64,000 nt of DNA from an uncultured Sphingomonadaceae bacterium (GTDB lineage Bacteria; Pseudomonadota; Alphaproteobacteria; Sphingomonadales; Sphingomonadaceae). The notes under the pieces were generated by a model. That model made no database searches. It saw only the letters and a list, made by a program, of their open reading frames with translations, and was not told the DNA's origin. The stretch covers positions 1-64,000 of the forward strand of contig CANNFX010000001.1 of NCBI GenBank assembly GCA_947504025.1, given 5' to 3'. Below, one piece after another: positions 19,170 through 27,625 of the stretch (position 1 is the stretch's first letter; the number at the start of each line of letters is the position of its first letter). Both the position numbers and the translations under genes were made by a program.

Positions 19170-20100
19170 GCCCCAGCTTGAAGACCTTGTGCAGAATAAA
19201 GACCAGCACTGCGCCGACGATCAAACCAACGAGCGCCGAGATTCCCGCATAAGTCAGCCAGCCCAGAATGCCACCCATCCCGCCTGTGAGTTCTTCAACC
19301 CCGTGTTGCAGGCCGTGACTAAAGTCCGACAGGTTATGCAGACCAAGTTCATGCAGCGCATGGATCAATATGCCGCCACCGACCCACAACATTGCCACCG
19401 TGCCGACAACGGAAAGAACAGTGAGCAACTTAGGCATCGCCGCGAGCAGGAAGCGGCCGATTTTCTGCGAGACGGTCGATTCTTTCTTCGACAGGTGCAA
19501 GCCGACGTCATCCATCTTCACGATCAAGGCAACAGCACCATAAACGACGATGGTGATCATAATACCGACAACAGCAAGCACACCTGCGCGAGTGAGCAGA
19601 GTCTCTGCCGCCACTTCGTTGAGAGTAATGGCCATAATCTCGGCCGACAGGATCAAATCGGTGCGAATTGCGCCTGATGTCCGCTGTTTCTCGAATTGCT
19701 CCAGATCCTCGATCGGATCTTCCAATGTTTCGCCATGCTTGGCGCCGCCAAGCTTTTCGACAACTTTTTCCGCACCTTCGTAGCTCAGATACAATCCGCC
19801 GAGCATCAGCACGAAGACTATTGCAGCTGGCAGGAACTCACTGAGAATCAGTGCGCCCGGCAACAGGATCAGCAGCTTGTTCTTCAAACTGCCTTTGGTG
19901 ATTTTCCAAATGATCGGCAGTTCACGCGCAGGTGAAAGACCAGTGACATAGGACGGCGTAACGGCCGCATCATCGATTACCACCCCAGCGGCTTTGGTGC
20001 CGGCACGGCTGGCGGCGACACCGATATCGTCGATGGAGGCTGCCGCAGTCCGGGCGATTACCGCCACATCGTCAAGCAATGCTACTAATCCGCCCGGCAA
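19147..20100 (-). CDS. DUF808 (YedI-like) inner-membrane protein
   Basis: A 317-residue protein of the DUF808/YedI family, recognisable by the start MPGGLVALLDDVAVIARTAAASIDDI and the conserved AGTKAAGVVIDDAAVTPSYVTGL. Six or so membrane helices are visible from residue 78 to the C-terminus. The function of the family is not established. It overlaps the GST gene downstream by 23 bases. Confidence 0.88.
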   Translation of the reverse strand: MPGGLVALLDDVAVIARTAAASIDDIGVAASRAGTKAAGVVIDDAAVTPSYVTGLSPARELPIIWKITKGSLKNKLLILLPGALILSEFLPAAIVFVLMLGGLYLSYEGAEKVVEKLGGAKHGETLEDPIEDLEQFEKQRTSGAIRTDLILSAEIMAITLNEVAAETLLTRAGVLAVVGIMITIVVYGAVALIVKMDDVGLHLSKKESTVSQKIGRFLLAAMPKLLTVLSVVGTVAMLWVGGGILIHALHELGLHNLSDFSHGLQHGVEELTGGMGGILGWLTYAGISALVGLIVGAVLVFILHKVFKLGHETGASG

Positions 20101-20245
20101 ACCAATTCTCCCTGTTCCGTCCTAATGTCAGATGCTGTCCTACATGGCCGTGATCTGCCAGCAATAGCAAATGTCCGCTGCGTTTTTTCACCCAGCAATC
20201 ACCCTATTTGATCGGTTCGCCGCCGCCTCCAAACATTTGCTAATA

Positions 20246-20271
20246 GACACTGTCACATGTGTCACTTTGCC
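20246..20271 (+). promoter_or_regulatory. 26-nt element shared exactly with the rpsA upstream region
   Basis: An exact 26-nt match to 40556-40581. It begins GACAC and holds two direct copies of TGTCAC separated by ATG, giving a central ACATGT palindrome, then TTTGCC. It lies 152 bases before the rpsF ATG in the same orientation as the gene. A match of this length between two ribosomal-protein upstream regions is not expected by chance; a transcription-factor site or promoter part is likely, but which factor is unknown. Confidence 0.7.
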
Positions 20272-20300
20272 TTGCAGTAACATCCTATCACAAGGCTTGC

Positions 20301-20351
20301 ATTCCGGCGTAAAACCGTTAGATGCGCGCCTTCGCTACGAAAGTAGGGAAT
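20301..20351 (+). ncRNA. Structured rpsF mRNA leader, possible S6:S18 autoregulatory site
   Basis: Three helices can be drawn in 51 bases: ATTCC (20301-20305) with GGAAT (20347-20351) encloses GGCG (20306-20309) with CGCC (20327-20330) and CTAC-GAAA-GTAG (20335-20346), the last with a GNRA tetraloop. ACCG sits in the loop of the second helix. Ribosomal S6:S18 leaders upstream of rpsF in other bacteria use a bulged CCG next to a hairpin, so this could be the local form. The fold was drawn by eye without energy calculation. Confidence 0.45.
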
Positions 20352-20423
20352 CAAGAAAGTCGGAGGGGCCCCGCAATCCCGCGGATCAGCCAGCGATCGA
20401 CATTAAAGTGAAAGGAAGCGAAG

Positions 20424-20789
20424 ATGGCTCAATATGAGCATGTCTTTCTCGCGCGCCAGGATCTGAGCCAAGCTCAGGTTGACGCATTGGCCGCAGCCGC
20501 CACAGAAATCGTCGAAAAGAACGACGGTAAGGTCACCAAGACCGAAACGTGGGGCCTAAAGAATCTTGCATATAAGATCGAACGTAACCGTAAGGCACAC
20601 TTTGTTCTATTGAACATCGAAGGCCCGGGTACACTGATCGCAGAACTCGAACGCCAGACCCGCATCAACGAAGATGTGATCCGCTACATGACGATCCGCG
20701 TGGATGCGCATGAAGAAGGCCCTTCGGTAATGATGCGTAAGAATGATCGGGAGCGTCCAAAGCGCCGCGATCGGGATGGAGATAGCTAA
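20424..20789 (+). CDS. rpsF: 30S ribosomal protein S6
   Basis: Small-subunit protein that binds S18 on 16S rRNA helix 22. The 121-residue sequence has the S6 core ([19 protein letters not shown], then [25 protein letters not shown]) and a basic Lys/Arg-rich tail beyond the usual end. AAAGGAAG precedes the ATG. Its TAA overlaps the rpsR ATG by one base. First gene of an rpsF-rpsR-rplI operon. Confidence 0.97.
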   Translation: MAQYEHVFLARQDLSQAQVDALAAAATEIVEKNDGKVTKTETWGLKNLAYKIERNRKAHFVLLNIEGPGTLIAELERQTRINEDVIRYMTIRVDAHEEGPSVMMRKNDRERPKRRDRDGDS

Positions 20790-21013
20790 TGGCACGTCCG
20801 TTTTTCCGCCGCCGTAAGTCTTGCCCGTTTTCCGGCAAGGGTGCGCCCGTAATCGACTATAAAGATGTGCGCCTGCTTCAGGGCTTCATGTCTGAACGGG
20901 GCAAGATTGTCCCAAGCCGCATCACAGCCGTTTCTGCAAAGAAGCAGCGTGAACTCGCCAAGGCTATCAAGCGTTCGCGCCAGATCGGCCTTCTGCCCTA
21001 CCTCGTTAAGTAA
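20789..21013 (+). CDS. rpsR: 30S ribosomal protein S18
   Basis: A 74-residue basic protein with the S18 motif [14 protein letters not shown] at the start and [28 protein letters not shown] at the end. It forms a heterodimer with S6, whose gene overlaps it by one base. An N-terminal CPF cysteine is retained. Followed 12 bases later by rplI. Confidence 0.97.
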   Translation: MARPFFRRRKSCPFSGKGAPVIDYKDVRLLQGFMSERGKIVPSRITAVSAKKQRELAKAIKRSRQIGLLPYLVK

Positions 21014-21025
21014 GGAGGACTACCC

Positions 21026-21691
21026 ATGGATATCATCCTCCTCGAACGTATCGAGAAGCTCGGCACAATCGGTGATGTAGTCACCGTGAAGGACGGCTAC
21101 GCCCGTAACTATCTGCTTCCCAACAAGAAGGCCCTTCGCGCCAACGATGGCAACAAGAAGGTTTTCGAAGCGAACCGTGAACGTCTTGAAAAAGAAAACA
21201 CGGAACGTCGCGGTGAAGCTGAAAAGGCTGGCGAAAAGGTCGATGGCGCAGAGATCGTTCTGATCCGTGCATCGTCGAACTCAGGCCAACTTTATGGTTC
21301 GGTTACCGTTCGTGACATCGCTGAAAAGCTTGCTGAACAAGATCATGCAGTCGACAAGAAACAGATCATTCTTGGCGCTCCGATCAAGACCATCGGCATG
21401 TTCGATGTTCGCGTTCGCCTGCACCCAGAAGTCGATGTCACGGTAAAGGCCAATGTGGCCCGCTCCGACGACGAAGCTGCACTGCAAACGCAGGGCATCG
21501 ACGTCATGGCTGCGATGTTCCAAGAAGAGCAGAGCGAAAAGGTTGGTTTCACCGAAGACGTCGACCCTTCGCTTGAGCCGGGTGAAATTCCCGCTGACAT
21601 GCTCGAAGAAGGCGCTGATGAAGCGACCACTGACGAAGATAAAGCACCAGAAGATTCAGGTGAATCGTCGGAAGAAACCACCGAAGCCTGA
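21026..21691 (+). CDS. rplI: 50S ribosomal protein L9 with long acidic tail
   Basis: The N-terminal 150 residues are standard L9: [32 protein letters not shown] followed by the long connecting helix and the C-terminal rRNA-binding domain. Total length is 221, about 70 more than the E. coli protein; the added end (from about residue 165) is almost entirely Glu, Asp, Ala, Ser and Thr. Such tails occur in alphaproteobacterial L9 but this one is long. AGGAGG lies nine bases before the ATG. Last gene of the operon, followed by a strong terminator. Confidence 0.96.
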   Translation: MDIILLERIEKLGTIGDVVTVKDGYARNYLLPNKKALRANDGNKKVFEANRERLEKENTERRGEAEKAGEKVDGAEIVLIRASSNSGQLYGSVTVRDIAEKLAEQDHAVDKKQIILGAPIKTIGMFDVRVRLHPEVDVTVKANVARSDDEAALQTQGIDVMAAMFQEEQSEKVGFTEDVDPSLEPGEIPADMLEEGADEATTDEDKAPEDSGESSEETTEA

Positions 21692-21714
21692 GCAATCCGG
21701 TTTTGAAAGATTTG

Positions 21715-21744
21715 GGGCGCGGCCTTTGCGGGCTGCGCCCTTTT
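21715..21744 (+). terminator. Intrinsic terminator of the rpsF-rpsR-rplI operon
   Basis: A ten-pair G+C-rich stem (21715-21724 with 21731-21740, one G-U pair) around a six-base loop, followed by TTTT. It begins 23 bases after the rplI stop. Confidence 0.88.
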
Positions 21745-21802
21745 CTATGTGAAATGCCGAGGGTGACTTCAAAATGTCACTTAGATGCGCTAGTAGCTGT
21801 AG

Positions 21803-23242
21803 ATGAAATCAATAAACGACATACTTTCCGAACTCAGCAGCATCTACAATCAGTCCGTCGAGACTCTCAGGGCTGATATCCTCGCCTATGGTAAAAAGGG
21901 TATCCACCCGCCCGCCGAACGCCGCACAGATGGCAGCTATTGCTACCCGGAACTGCGGATGGTCTTTGCCGGTGGGCAGCAACCGGAAGATCGCAGCCGC
22001 GCATTCGGGCGTCTCAATGACGCCGGCGTTTACGCAACCACGGTCACCAAACCGGAATTGTTCGCTGACTATCTAACCGAGCAACTGGAATTGATTTCCA
22101 GTGACTATGATGTCGAGCTCAGCGTCAGCCGCTCGCGCCAGGAAATCCCCTTCCCCTACGTGTTGGACGGCGAAGCGGGTGCGGAACTGGCAGGGATCAG
22201 CCCACAGCAGCTAGCGCGCCACTTCCCTGCTACAGAACTGGCCAGGATAGGCGACGAACTGGCCGACGGTATCGAGATACTCGATCCTGATTTGCCCATC
22301 CCGCTGTCCCTGTTTGACGGTTTGCGGACCGACTTCTCACTCGCCCGCCTAGCCCATTACACAGGCACTGATACCAAGCATTTTCAGAAGTTTATCCTAT
22401 TCACGAACTACCACCGCTACGTCGATGAATTCGTACAATGGGGTGGAACTCAAATTGGTGATGGGCACTTTACTGCTCTATCCGGCGCAGGGGGCATGCA
22501 TCTCGATGAGCCGACCGACAATGCCGGTGAACATGCTTCCGATGCCGCTTGGCGCAAACACCAGATGCCAGCCTACCACCTGATGGCCGAAGGCCGGAAT
22601 GGTATTACGCTAGTGAACATCGGCGTTGGACCGTCCAATGCGAAAACGATTACTGACCATCTCGCAGTTCTACGGCCTGAATCATGGCTGATGATCGGCC
22701 ATTGCGGCGGACTCCGCCCAACGCAGAAGATCGGTGATTATGTGCTCGCCCACGCCTATTTGCGTGACGATCACGTGCTCGACAGCGTGCTGCCGCCAGA
22801 AATCCCGATCCCAGCCATTGCAGAGGTCCAGCAAGCACTCGCCAAGGCAGCAGAAGCTGTAAGCGGTACTGACGGGGCGGATCTTAAGAAACGGATGCGC
22901 ACCGGTACAGTTGTGACTACCGATGATCGCAATTGGGAACTTCGTTACACAGATTCAGCAAAGCGTCTAAGCCTAAGCCGTGCCGTTGGTATCGATATGG
23001 AAAGCGCCACGATCGCTGCTCAGGGATACCGTTTTCGTGTGCCCTACGGCACGCTGCTTTGTGTTTCTGACAAGCCGCTGCACGGCGAGATCAAAATGCC
23101 AGGTCAGGCCAACAAGTTCTATGAAGAGGCGATCAGCGCTCACCTGAAGATCGGCACAACGACCTGCGAATTGCTTCGCGCCGAAGGTCAACGCTTGCAC
23201 AGCCGAAAGTTGCGCGCATTCAACGAGCCGCCATTCCGCTAG
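21803..23242 (+). CDS. amn: AMP nucleosidase
   Basis: Splits AMP into adenine and ribose 5-phosphate, lowering the AMP pool. The 479-residue length fits the family. It shows the N-terminal regulatory part (SVETLRADILAYGKKGIHPPAERRTDGSYCYPEL) and the C-terminal nucleoside phosphorylase-like catalytic part (LVNIGVGPSNAKTITDHLAVLRPESWLMIGHCGGL; GIDMESATIAAQGYRFRVPYGTLLCVSDKPLHGE). It ends four bases from the convergent YbjN-like gene. Own promoter probably lies just after the rplI terminator. Confidence 0.94.
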   Translation: MKSINDILSELSSIYNQSVETLRADILAYGKKGIHPPAERRTDGSYCYPELRMVFAGGQQPEDRSRAFGRLNDAGVYATTVTKPELFADYLTEQLELISSDYDVELSVSRSRQEIPFPYVLDGEAGAELAGISPQQLARHFPATELARIGDELADGIEILDPDLPIPLSLFDGLRTDFSLARLAHYTGTDTKHFQKFILFTNYHRYVDEFVQWGGTQIGDGHFTALSGAGGMHLDEPTDNAGEHASDAAWRKHQMPAYHLMAEGRNGITLVNIGVGPSNAKTITDHLAVLRPESWLMIGHCGGLRPTQKIGDYVLAHAYLRDDHVLDSVLPPEIPIPAIAEVQQALAKAAEAVSGTDGADLKKRMRTGTVVTTDDRNWELRYTDSAKRLSLSRAVGIDMESATIAAQGYRFRVPYGTLLCVSDKPLHGEIKMPGQANKFYEEAISAHLKIGTTTCELLRAEGQRLHSRKLRAFNEPPFR

Positions 23243-23246
23243 ATAA

Positions 23247-23771
23247 TCAGGTCGTCTCCATCGGCCTTTTGATCCGTTGTTTTGCCCGCTCTTCGGCAAA
23301 TACAGCATCGGCGACGCTATCAAGACTGTCGGTATAGCGGCGTAAAGCCGAAACGAACGTCCTCGTGTCCATCCCGTCTCCGGTCAGGATGTCCCATGTC
23401 ACCCACGGGTCGCCTTCATTATCGAGGGCGATTGCGACGAAGCGATATTTGTTCACCAGTATCGAAATCATCTTGGCCGGCATCGGTCTTGCCCGGTCCA
23501 ACCCTGCAACGAATTGCACGGAGTCACATTCATCATGCGTTTCATCGTCGCAGCCATAGAAGTAGACAAATCCGGGACCAGTGCCGAAATCGGTTTTGAT
23601 CAGAGGATCGCCGTCTTCGTCGGTGCTTAGCTCGGCATCATAACCGGCAAATTCCATTGCTCTGACAATACCCTTCGGATCAGCTGCGCTGACCTGTTCA
23701 GGCGGTGTCTTTGCTTGGAGCGGTGATGCAAACATCACTGCTCCAAGCAGAAGTGCTCCGACACGCCTCAT
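23247..23771 (-). CDS. Secreted YbjN-domain protein
   Basis: A 174-residue protein with a clear signal peptide (MRRVGALLLGAVMFASPLQA) and a YbjN-type fold: KGIVRAMEFAGYDAELSTDEDGDPLI and MISILVNKYRFVAIALDNEGDPWVTWDI. YbjN proteins resemble type III secretion chaperones in fold but their role here is unknown. I use the ATG at 23771 because GGAG sits five bases before it; an in-frame ATG at 23783 is the alternative. The gene begins right after the M2 peptidase gene, so the two are likely cotranscribed. Confidence 0.8.
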   Translation of the reverse strand: MRRVGALLLGAVMFASPLQAKTPPEQVSAADPKGIVRAMEFAGYDAELSTDEDGDPLIKTDFGTGPGFVYFYGCDDETHDECDSVQFVAGLDRARPMPAKMISILVNKYRFVAIALDNEGDPWVTWDILTGDGMDTRTFVSALRRYTDSLDSVADAVFAEERAKQRIKRPMETT

Positions 23772-23788
23772 AATTGGCTCCATCTAAT

Positions 23789-25636
23789 TCACCAGCCCTT
23801 CGGCTTGCCTTTGTTCTGCTCGTCGAGCCAAGCCTTAAGTGGCGCAAAATACTCGATCATAGCCTTGCCGCTCATTTCGCGTGTGCCTGTGAAAGCCTCC
23901 AGCGCATCAGGCCAGGGCTTAGACGCCCCCATTTCGAGCATTGCCCCAAGATTTTTGCCAACTTCTTCATTTCCGTAGAATGAGCAACGGTGAAGCGGCC
24001 CTTCCCAACCAGCTTGATCGCACGCGGCCTTGTAGAATTGGAATTGCAGAATGCGGGCAAGGAAATACCGCGAATACGGCGTGTTGCCCGGAATATGATA
24101 TTTAGCGCCCGGATCGAAGGCATCGGCGGGCCGTTCTACCGGCGGTGTGATGCCTTGATACTGCTCTTTCAAGCCGTGCCACGCCGAGTTGTACTGGTCA
24201 GGAGCGATCGAACCGTCGAAGACACCCCAGCGCCACTTATCCACGAGCAGTCCGAATGGTAGGAATGCTACCTTATCCATCGCCTGACGCAGCAGCAGGC
24301 CAATATCCTTGTCAGCACCTGGAACATCAGCCCGGTCGAGCATGTCAATCTGGACAAGATATTCCGGTGTTATCGACAGAGCAACCATATCGCCAATAGC
24401 TTCATGGAAGCCATCATTCGCACCACTCAAATGCAGATAGTCCTGCATGTTGTAGGCGCGCTGATAGTAATTGTGGCCCAGTTCGTGGTGGATCGTGATG
24501 AAGTCATCCGCATTCTTCTTGATGCACATCTTGATGCGGATATCATCCTTATTGTCGAGGTCCCATGCGCTGGCATGGCACACAACATCACGGTCGGCAG
24601 GCTTGGTAAACTGGCTACGTTCGTAGAAAGTTTCAGGAAGCGCTGCGAAGCCGAGAGAAGAGAAAAAGTCTTCACCCACTCGAACCATATCGACTTCCGA
24701 GAGCTCCTTGTCGGCAATCAGATCGGTAAGATCATAGCCGATGTCACCAGCGCCTTCGGGGGCCACCAGCGGGTAGATATTACCCCATTCCTGCGCCCAC
24801 ATATTGCCAAGTAAATCGGCGCGGATCGGGCCTGTGGCTGGCTGAACGTCATCACCGTATTTCTCGTTGAGCTTGCTGCGGACATATGTGTGCAAACTGT
24901 CGTAGAGTGGCTTTACTTCCTGCCACATCCGCTCGGTTTCCGCAGTGAATTCATCGGCGGGCATATCGTAACCTGAACGCCACATCGCACCAACATCGGT
25001 AAAGCCGAGTTCGTTGGCACCTTCGTTCGCAATCGCCACTAGCCGAGCGTAATCATCCTTCATCGGGGCGCCGACTTGCGTATGCCAACTGGCCCACATT
25101 TCGGACAATTCCTCGGGCGTGCGCTCCGGGTTGCCCATCTCGGCTTCTATGTCAGAGCCGTTGATCGGTTCGCCATTCAGCGTGCCCATTCCCTTGCCAT
25201 ATTGCGAACCGAGTTTGGTTGCGATTTCATTGAGTTCTGTCGCGGCTCCATCTGTTGTTGGAGCCGGAAGGACGATGCCGTTGCGCAACATATCAAGTTT
25301 GCGCGAAACGACTGGATCAAGCCCTTCAACTTTTGAATATTTGGCCGCTTCAAGAGCATAATTCACTGATTTCTCGGTGCCTTCCGCCCCAACCTGCGCA
25401 GCAAGCGCATCGGTGTCGACCGTGATATAAGTAGCGTTGATCCAATAGGTCTTGCTCGCTTCGACGGAGTAATCGAACAGGTCTTTTTCCACCATTTCAA
25501 CCCAATCAGCCGCGCCCTGCGGCGTCATTGGAAAGGAGGTTTCGGCAGCCATTGCCGGTTCCGCATGATGATCGGCATAAGCCGGCGTTGCGATACCAAT
25601 TGCGAGCGCTGCTAGCGCGACAGAAGCCAATTTCAT
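23789..25636 (-). CDS. M2 family peptidyl-dipeptidase (ACE-like), secreted
   Basis: A 615-residue zinc dipeptidyl-carboxypeptidase related to animal angiotensin-converting enzyme. A signal peptide ends near residue 21 (ATPAYA). The zinc site is HELGH at 384-388 with the third ligand Glu412 in GFHEAIGD, 24 residues on, exactly the gluzincin spacing of this family. It probably degrades peptides in the periplasm. YbjN-like gene follows. Sphingomonads commonly carry several such peptidases, in keeping with growth on peptides. Confidence 0.94.
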   Translation of the reverse strand: MKLASVALAALAIGIATPAYADHHAEPAMAAETSFPMTPQGAADWVEMVEKDLFDYSVEASKTYWINATYITVDTDALAAQVGAEGTEKSVNYALEAAKYSKVEGLDPVVSRKLDMLRNGIVLPAPTTDGAATELNEIATKLGSQYGKGMGTLNGEPINGSDIEAEMGNPERTPEELSEMWASWHTQVGAPMKDDYARLVAIANEGANELGFTDVGAMWRSGYDMPADEFTAETERMWQEVKPLYDSLHTYVRSKLNEKYGDDVQPATGPIRADLLGNMWAQEWGNIYPLVAPEGAGDIGYDLTDLIADKELSEVDMVRVGEDFFSSLGFAALPETFYERSQFTKPADRDVVCHASAWDLDNKDDIRIKMCIKKNADDFITIHHELGHNYYQRAYNMQDYLHLSGANDGFHEAIGDMVALSITPEYLVQIDMLDRADVPGADKDIGLLLRQAMDKVAFLPFGLLVDKWRWGVFDGSIAPDQYNSAWHGLKEQYQGITPPVERPADAFDPGAKYHIPGNTPYSRYFLARILQFQFYKAACDQAGWEGPLHRCSFYGNEEVGKNLGAMLEMGASKPWPDALEAFTGTREMSGKAMIEYFAPLKAWLDEQNKGKPKGW

Positions 25637-25704
25637 AAAAGCGGTCCCTTATTCCCGAAATTTCGTTGCTGTTGTTACCAGTCTGAACCTGCAGTGGAGC
25701 TTAA

Positions 25705-26223
25705 TCAAGCACTGCGCCGCGAAGCACGGTAATCCATTAGAAGTCCTGCAATCACGCCGATGAACGTAATTATCCATGCGGTGACCTTGATTGGCTGAAC
25801 AGTCGCAGCGAGCGCAGCCAGATTATCGACCCCGCTGAAATTCATCAATTGGATGAGCTGCGCTGTCGTTTCGGTAAGGTCAGTTAGCAAGAATACGCCT
25901 GCAGCGACGTTCACGACCAGTCCCAGCATTTTCAACATAGAATGCTCGGAACGCTTGAAATAGAATCCGGCAATCAGGCATGCGCAGCCGTAGATTACAA
26001 TAAATATGAGGTCAGTGATCATCGCGATCACCGCTTCATTGGACACGCCGGCCAATCGCCATGCGGTTTGGATACGGTCGACTTCGGCCGCGGTTCCCGC
26101 AGCTTGATGGTCCAATATTCCGTTAGGAACAGCCGTCAACACCAATGGGGCGTGCAGAACAAGCGTGATAGCAAATGAAGCTAGCCCGATGAGCCAATAC
26201 AGAGAAACCTTCGTCCGTGTCAT
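25705..26223 (-). CDS. Unknown four-helix membrane protein
   Basis: A 172-residue protein with four hydrophobic segments: near residues 8-32, 58-84, 89-118 and 147-167. I recognise no family. The ATG at 26223 overlaps the stop of the alpha/beta hydrolase by four bases (ATGA), which fixes this start although the frame is open further up. It is the last gene of the overlapped asd operon. It has basic residues at both ends (RTK, RASRR), consistent with cytoplasmic termini. Confidence 0.72.
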   Translation of the reverse strand: MTRTKVSLYWLIGLASFAITLVLHAPLVLTAVPNGILDHQAAGTAAEVDRIQTAWRLAGVSNEAVIAMITDLIFIVIYGCACLIAGFYFKRSEHSMLKMLGLVVNVAAGVFLLTDLTETTAQLIQLMNFSGVDNLAALAATVQPIKVTAWIITFIGVIAGLLMDYRASRRSA

Positions 26224-26981
26224 ACGTCCTCCGCTAAAAAGGCGGTTATCGCAGCGCCCAGTTCTCGTTTGGTGACACTGCTCATATGTGTGCCAGGAAT
26301 TTCCACATGTACCGCCTCTGGAAGCGCCTTTGCCAAATCGATTGGCGAACCATTGTCGCGATCTTCGTCGCCGCAAATAACGGCGGTCGGCATCGAAATT
26401 TTCGCGAACCCTTCAGGCGAAGTGTCGCTGACAGAATGAAGCAAATGCCGCGCCGCCACACGGTCGATCTTCATTGTCTTCATGAACTGCACCGCGAAAT
26501 AGGCTGGATCACCACGTTCGACGGTTTCAAACCGGTCTATGGCATCAACGAAGAAGTCGGAACGCCCGGTCCAGCCTGCCAATCCTTGTAACCCCATTCC
26601 CGACAGAACCAATCTGCGCGGCTCAAGCCCAAGCATGACTGAACGGACTGCCGTTCGCGCTCCAAGTGAGAATCCGACGAGATCAAAGTCCTCGAGCTGG
26701 AGAGCCTCGACCAAGGCAATCGCATCGCGAGCCAGAACATCGTCAGGATAATCAGCCGCGTCATGCGGTTTCGCCGACACACCATGCGCACGCAAATCGG
26801 GCATGATGCATTCAAAACCAGCCTCGGCCAGTTGGGCAGCGTGACCGTATCGCATCCAGTTCATATCGGCGCTTGAAAAAAGTCCATGGAGAAGCAGGGC
26901 AGGACGCCCTTCGCCCATGGAATGGACTGCCATCTCCTGACCATCGAACGATGGCACCATGCGCGTAGAAATCGTGCTCAC
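26220..26981 (-). CDS. Alpha/beta hydrolase
   Basis: A 253-residue alpha/beta hydrolase: oxyanion region LLLHGLFSSADMNW, nucleophile box GFSLGAR (Ser), acid near CGDEDRDNGS, and His in IPGTHMSSV. The substrate is unknown. The start is a GTG whose GTGA overlaps the stop of the upstream isomerase-like gene, and the stop overlaps the ATG of the following membrane protein, so it sits in the middle of a tightly coupled operon. Confidence 0.85.
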   Translation of the reverse strand: MSTISTRMVPSFDGQEMAVHSMGEGRPALLLHGLFSSADMNWMRYGHAAQLAEAGFECIMPDLRAHGVSAKPHDAADYPDDVLARDAIALVEALQLEDFDLVGFSLGARTAVRSVMLGLEPRRLVLSGMGLQGLAGWTGRSDFFVDAIDRFETVERGDPAYFAVQFMKTMKIDRVAARHLLHSVSDTSPEGFAKISMPTAVICGDEDRDNGSPIDLAKALPEAVHVEIPGTHMSSVTKRELGAAITAFLAEDV

Positions 26982-27625
26982 CGCTCGGTCAGGCCCTTCT
27001 CATTCATTCGCCACAGCACCATTTCGATGCGGTCCTGTCCAAAGAAAGGCTCATTGTCGAAGACCAGTGTCGGCACGCCCCAATGGCCCGAGGCCTCTAG
27101 CGCATCCTGATTACCGGCGATTTCGGCGTCGAGCCCCTCTGCATCGCTTGCGGCTTCAGCATCAAGTTCAGTCAGATTGAGCCCTGCCCGCTCTGCAGCT
27201 CCTGCGAGGTGATCGCCTTGATCCCAACCTTCGGTACCGCCCCAAATCAAACGAGAAACTTCATCTGCAAAGGCGAGTGACTTGCCGCGCCGCGCAGCAA
27301 CCTGTCCCATGCGAGTGAGGCGGTATATATAGGGTTGCTCATCAGCGATCTTCCGCGTCGTCATATCCTGAACAATCGGGTCGGGGCGCGGAGCGGCAAA
27401 AGGAATACCATGGAACTTCCCGACGCGGATCATATCCCGGACGGTGTAACCCAGCCAATTAGGGTGATTGCGTTCAAAGAAATCAGGTTGTCTGATAGCC
27501 AACGGATAGACTGGGCGTAGCGTGATTTCGACATCGTAAAGTTCTGTAAGTGCGCGATATCTGCCTATTGCGAGATAGCTGTAGGGCGAACGAAAGGACC
27601 AGAAGAGTTCAGCTGTAAGTGTCAT
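26978..27625 (-). CDS. 2-hydroxychromene-2-carboxylate isomerase-like (DsbA-fold)
   Basis: A 215-residue protein of the DsbA-like thioredoxin superfamily, kappa-GST/NahD branch: it starts ELFWSFRSPYSYLAI, where Ser replaces the redox Cys and binds glutathione, and ends GVPTLVFDNEPFFGQDR with the cis-Pro loop. NahD enzymes act in aromatic-ring degradation, but no other such genes are next to it, so another glutathione-dependent isomerase or reductase role is equally possible. Four-base overlaps on both sides. Confidence 0.8.
   Translation of the reverse strand: MTLTAELFWSFRSPYSYLAIGRYRALTELYDVEITLRPVYPLAIRQPDFFERNHPNWLGYTVRDMIRVGKFHGIPFAAPRPDPIVQDMTTRKIADEQPYIYRLTRMGQVAARRGKSLAFADEVSRLIWGGTEGWDQGDHLAGAAERAGLNLTELDAEAASDAEGLDAEIAGNQDALEASGHWGVPTLVFDNEPFFGQDRIEMVLWRMNEKGLTER

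Larger units (their letters stand above)
20101..20423 (+). other. 323-base regulatory gap upstream of rpsF
   Basis: No credible gene. It separates the divergent DUF808 and rpsF genes and holds the 26-nt element shared with rpsA (20246-20271) and a foldable leader region (20301-20351). The ribosome site of rpsF (AAAGGAAG) ends it. Confidence 0.7.
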
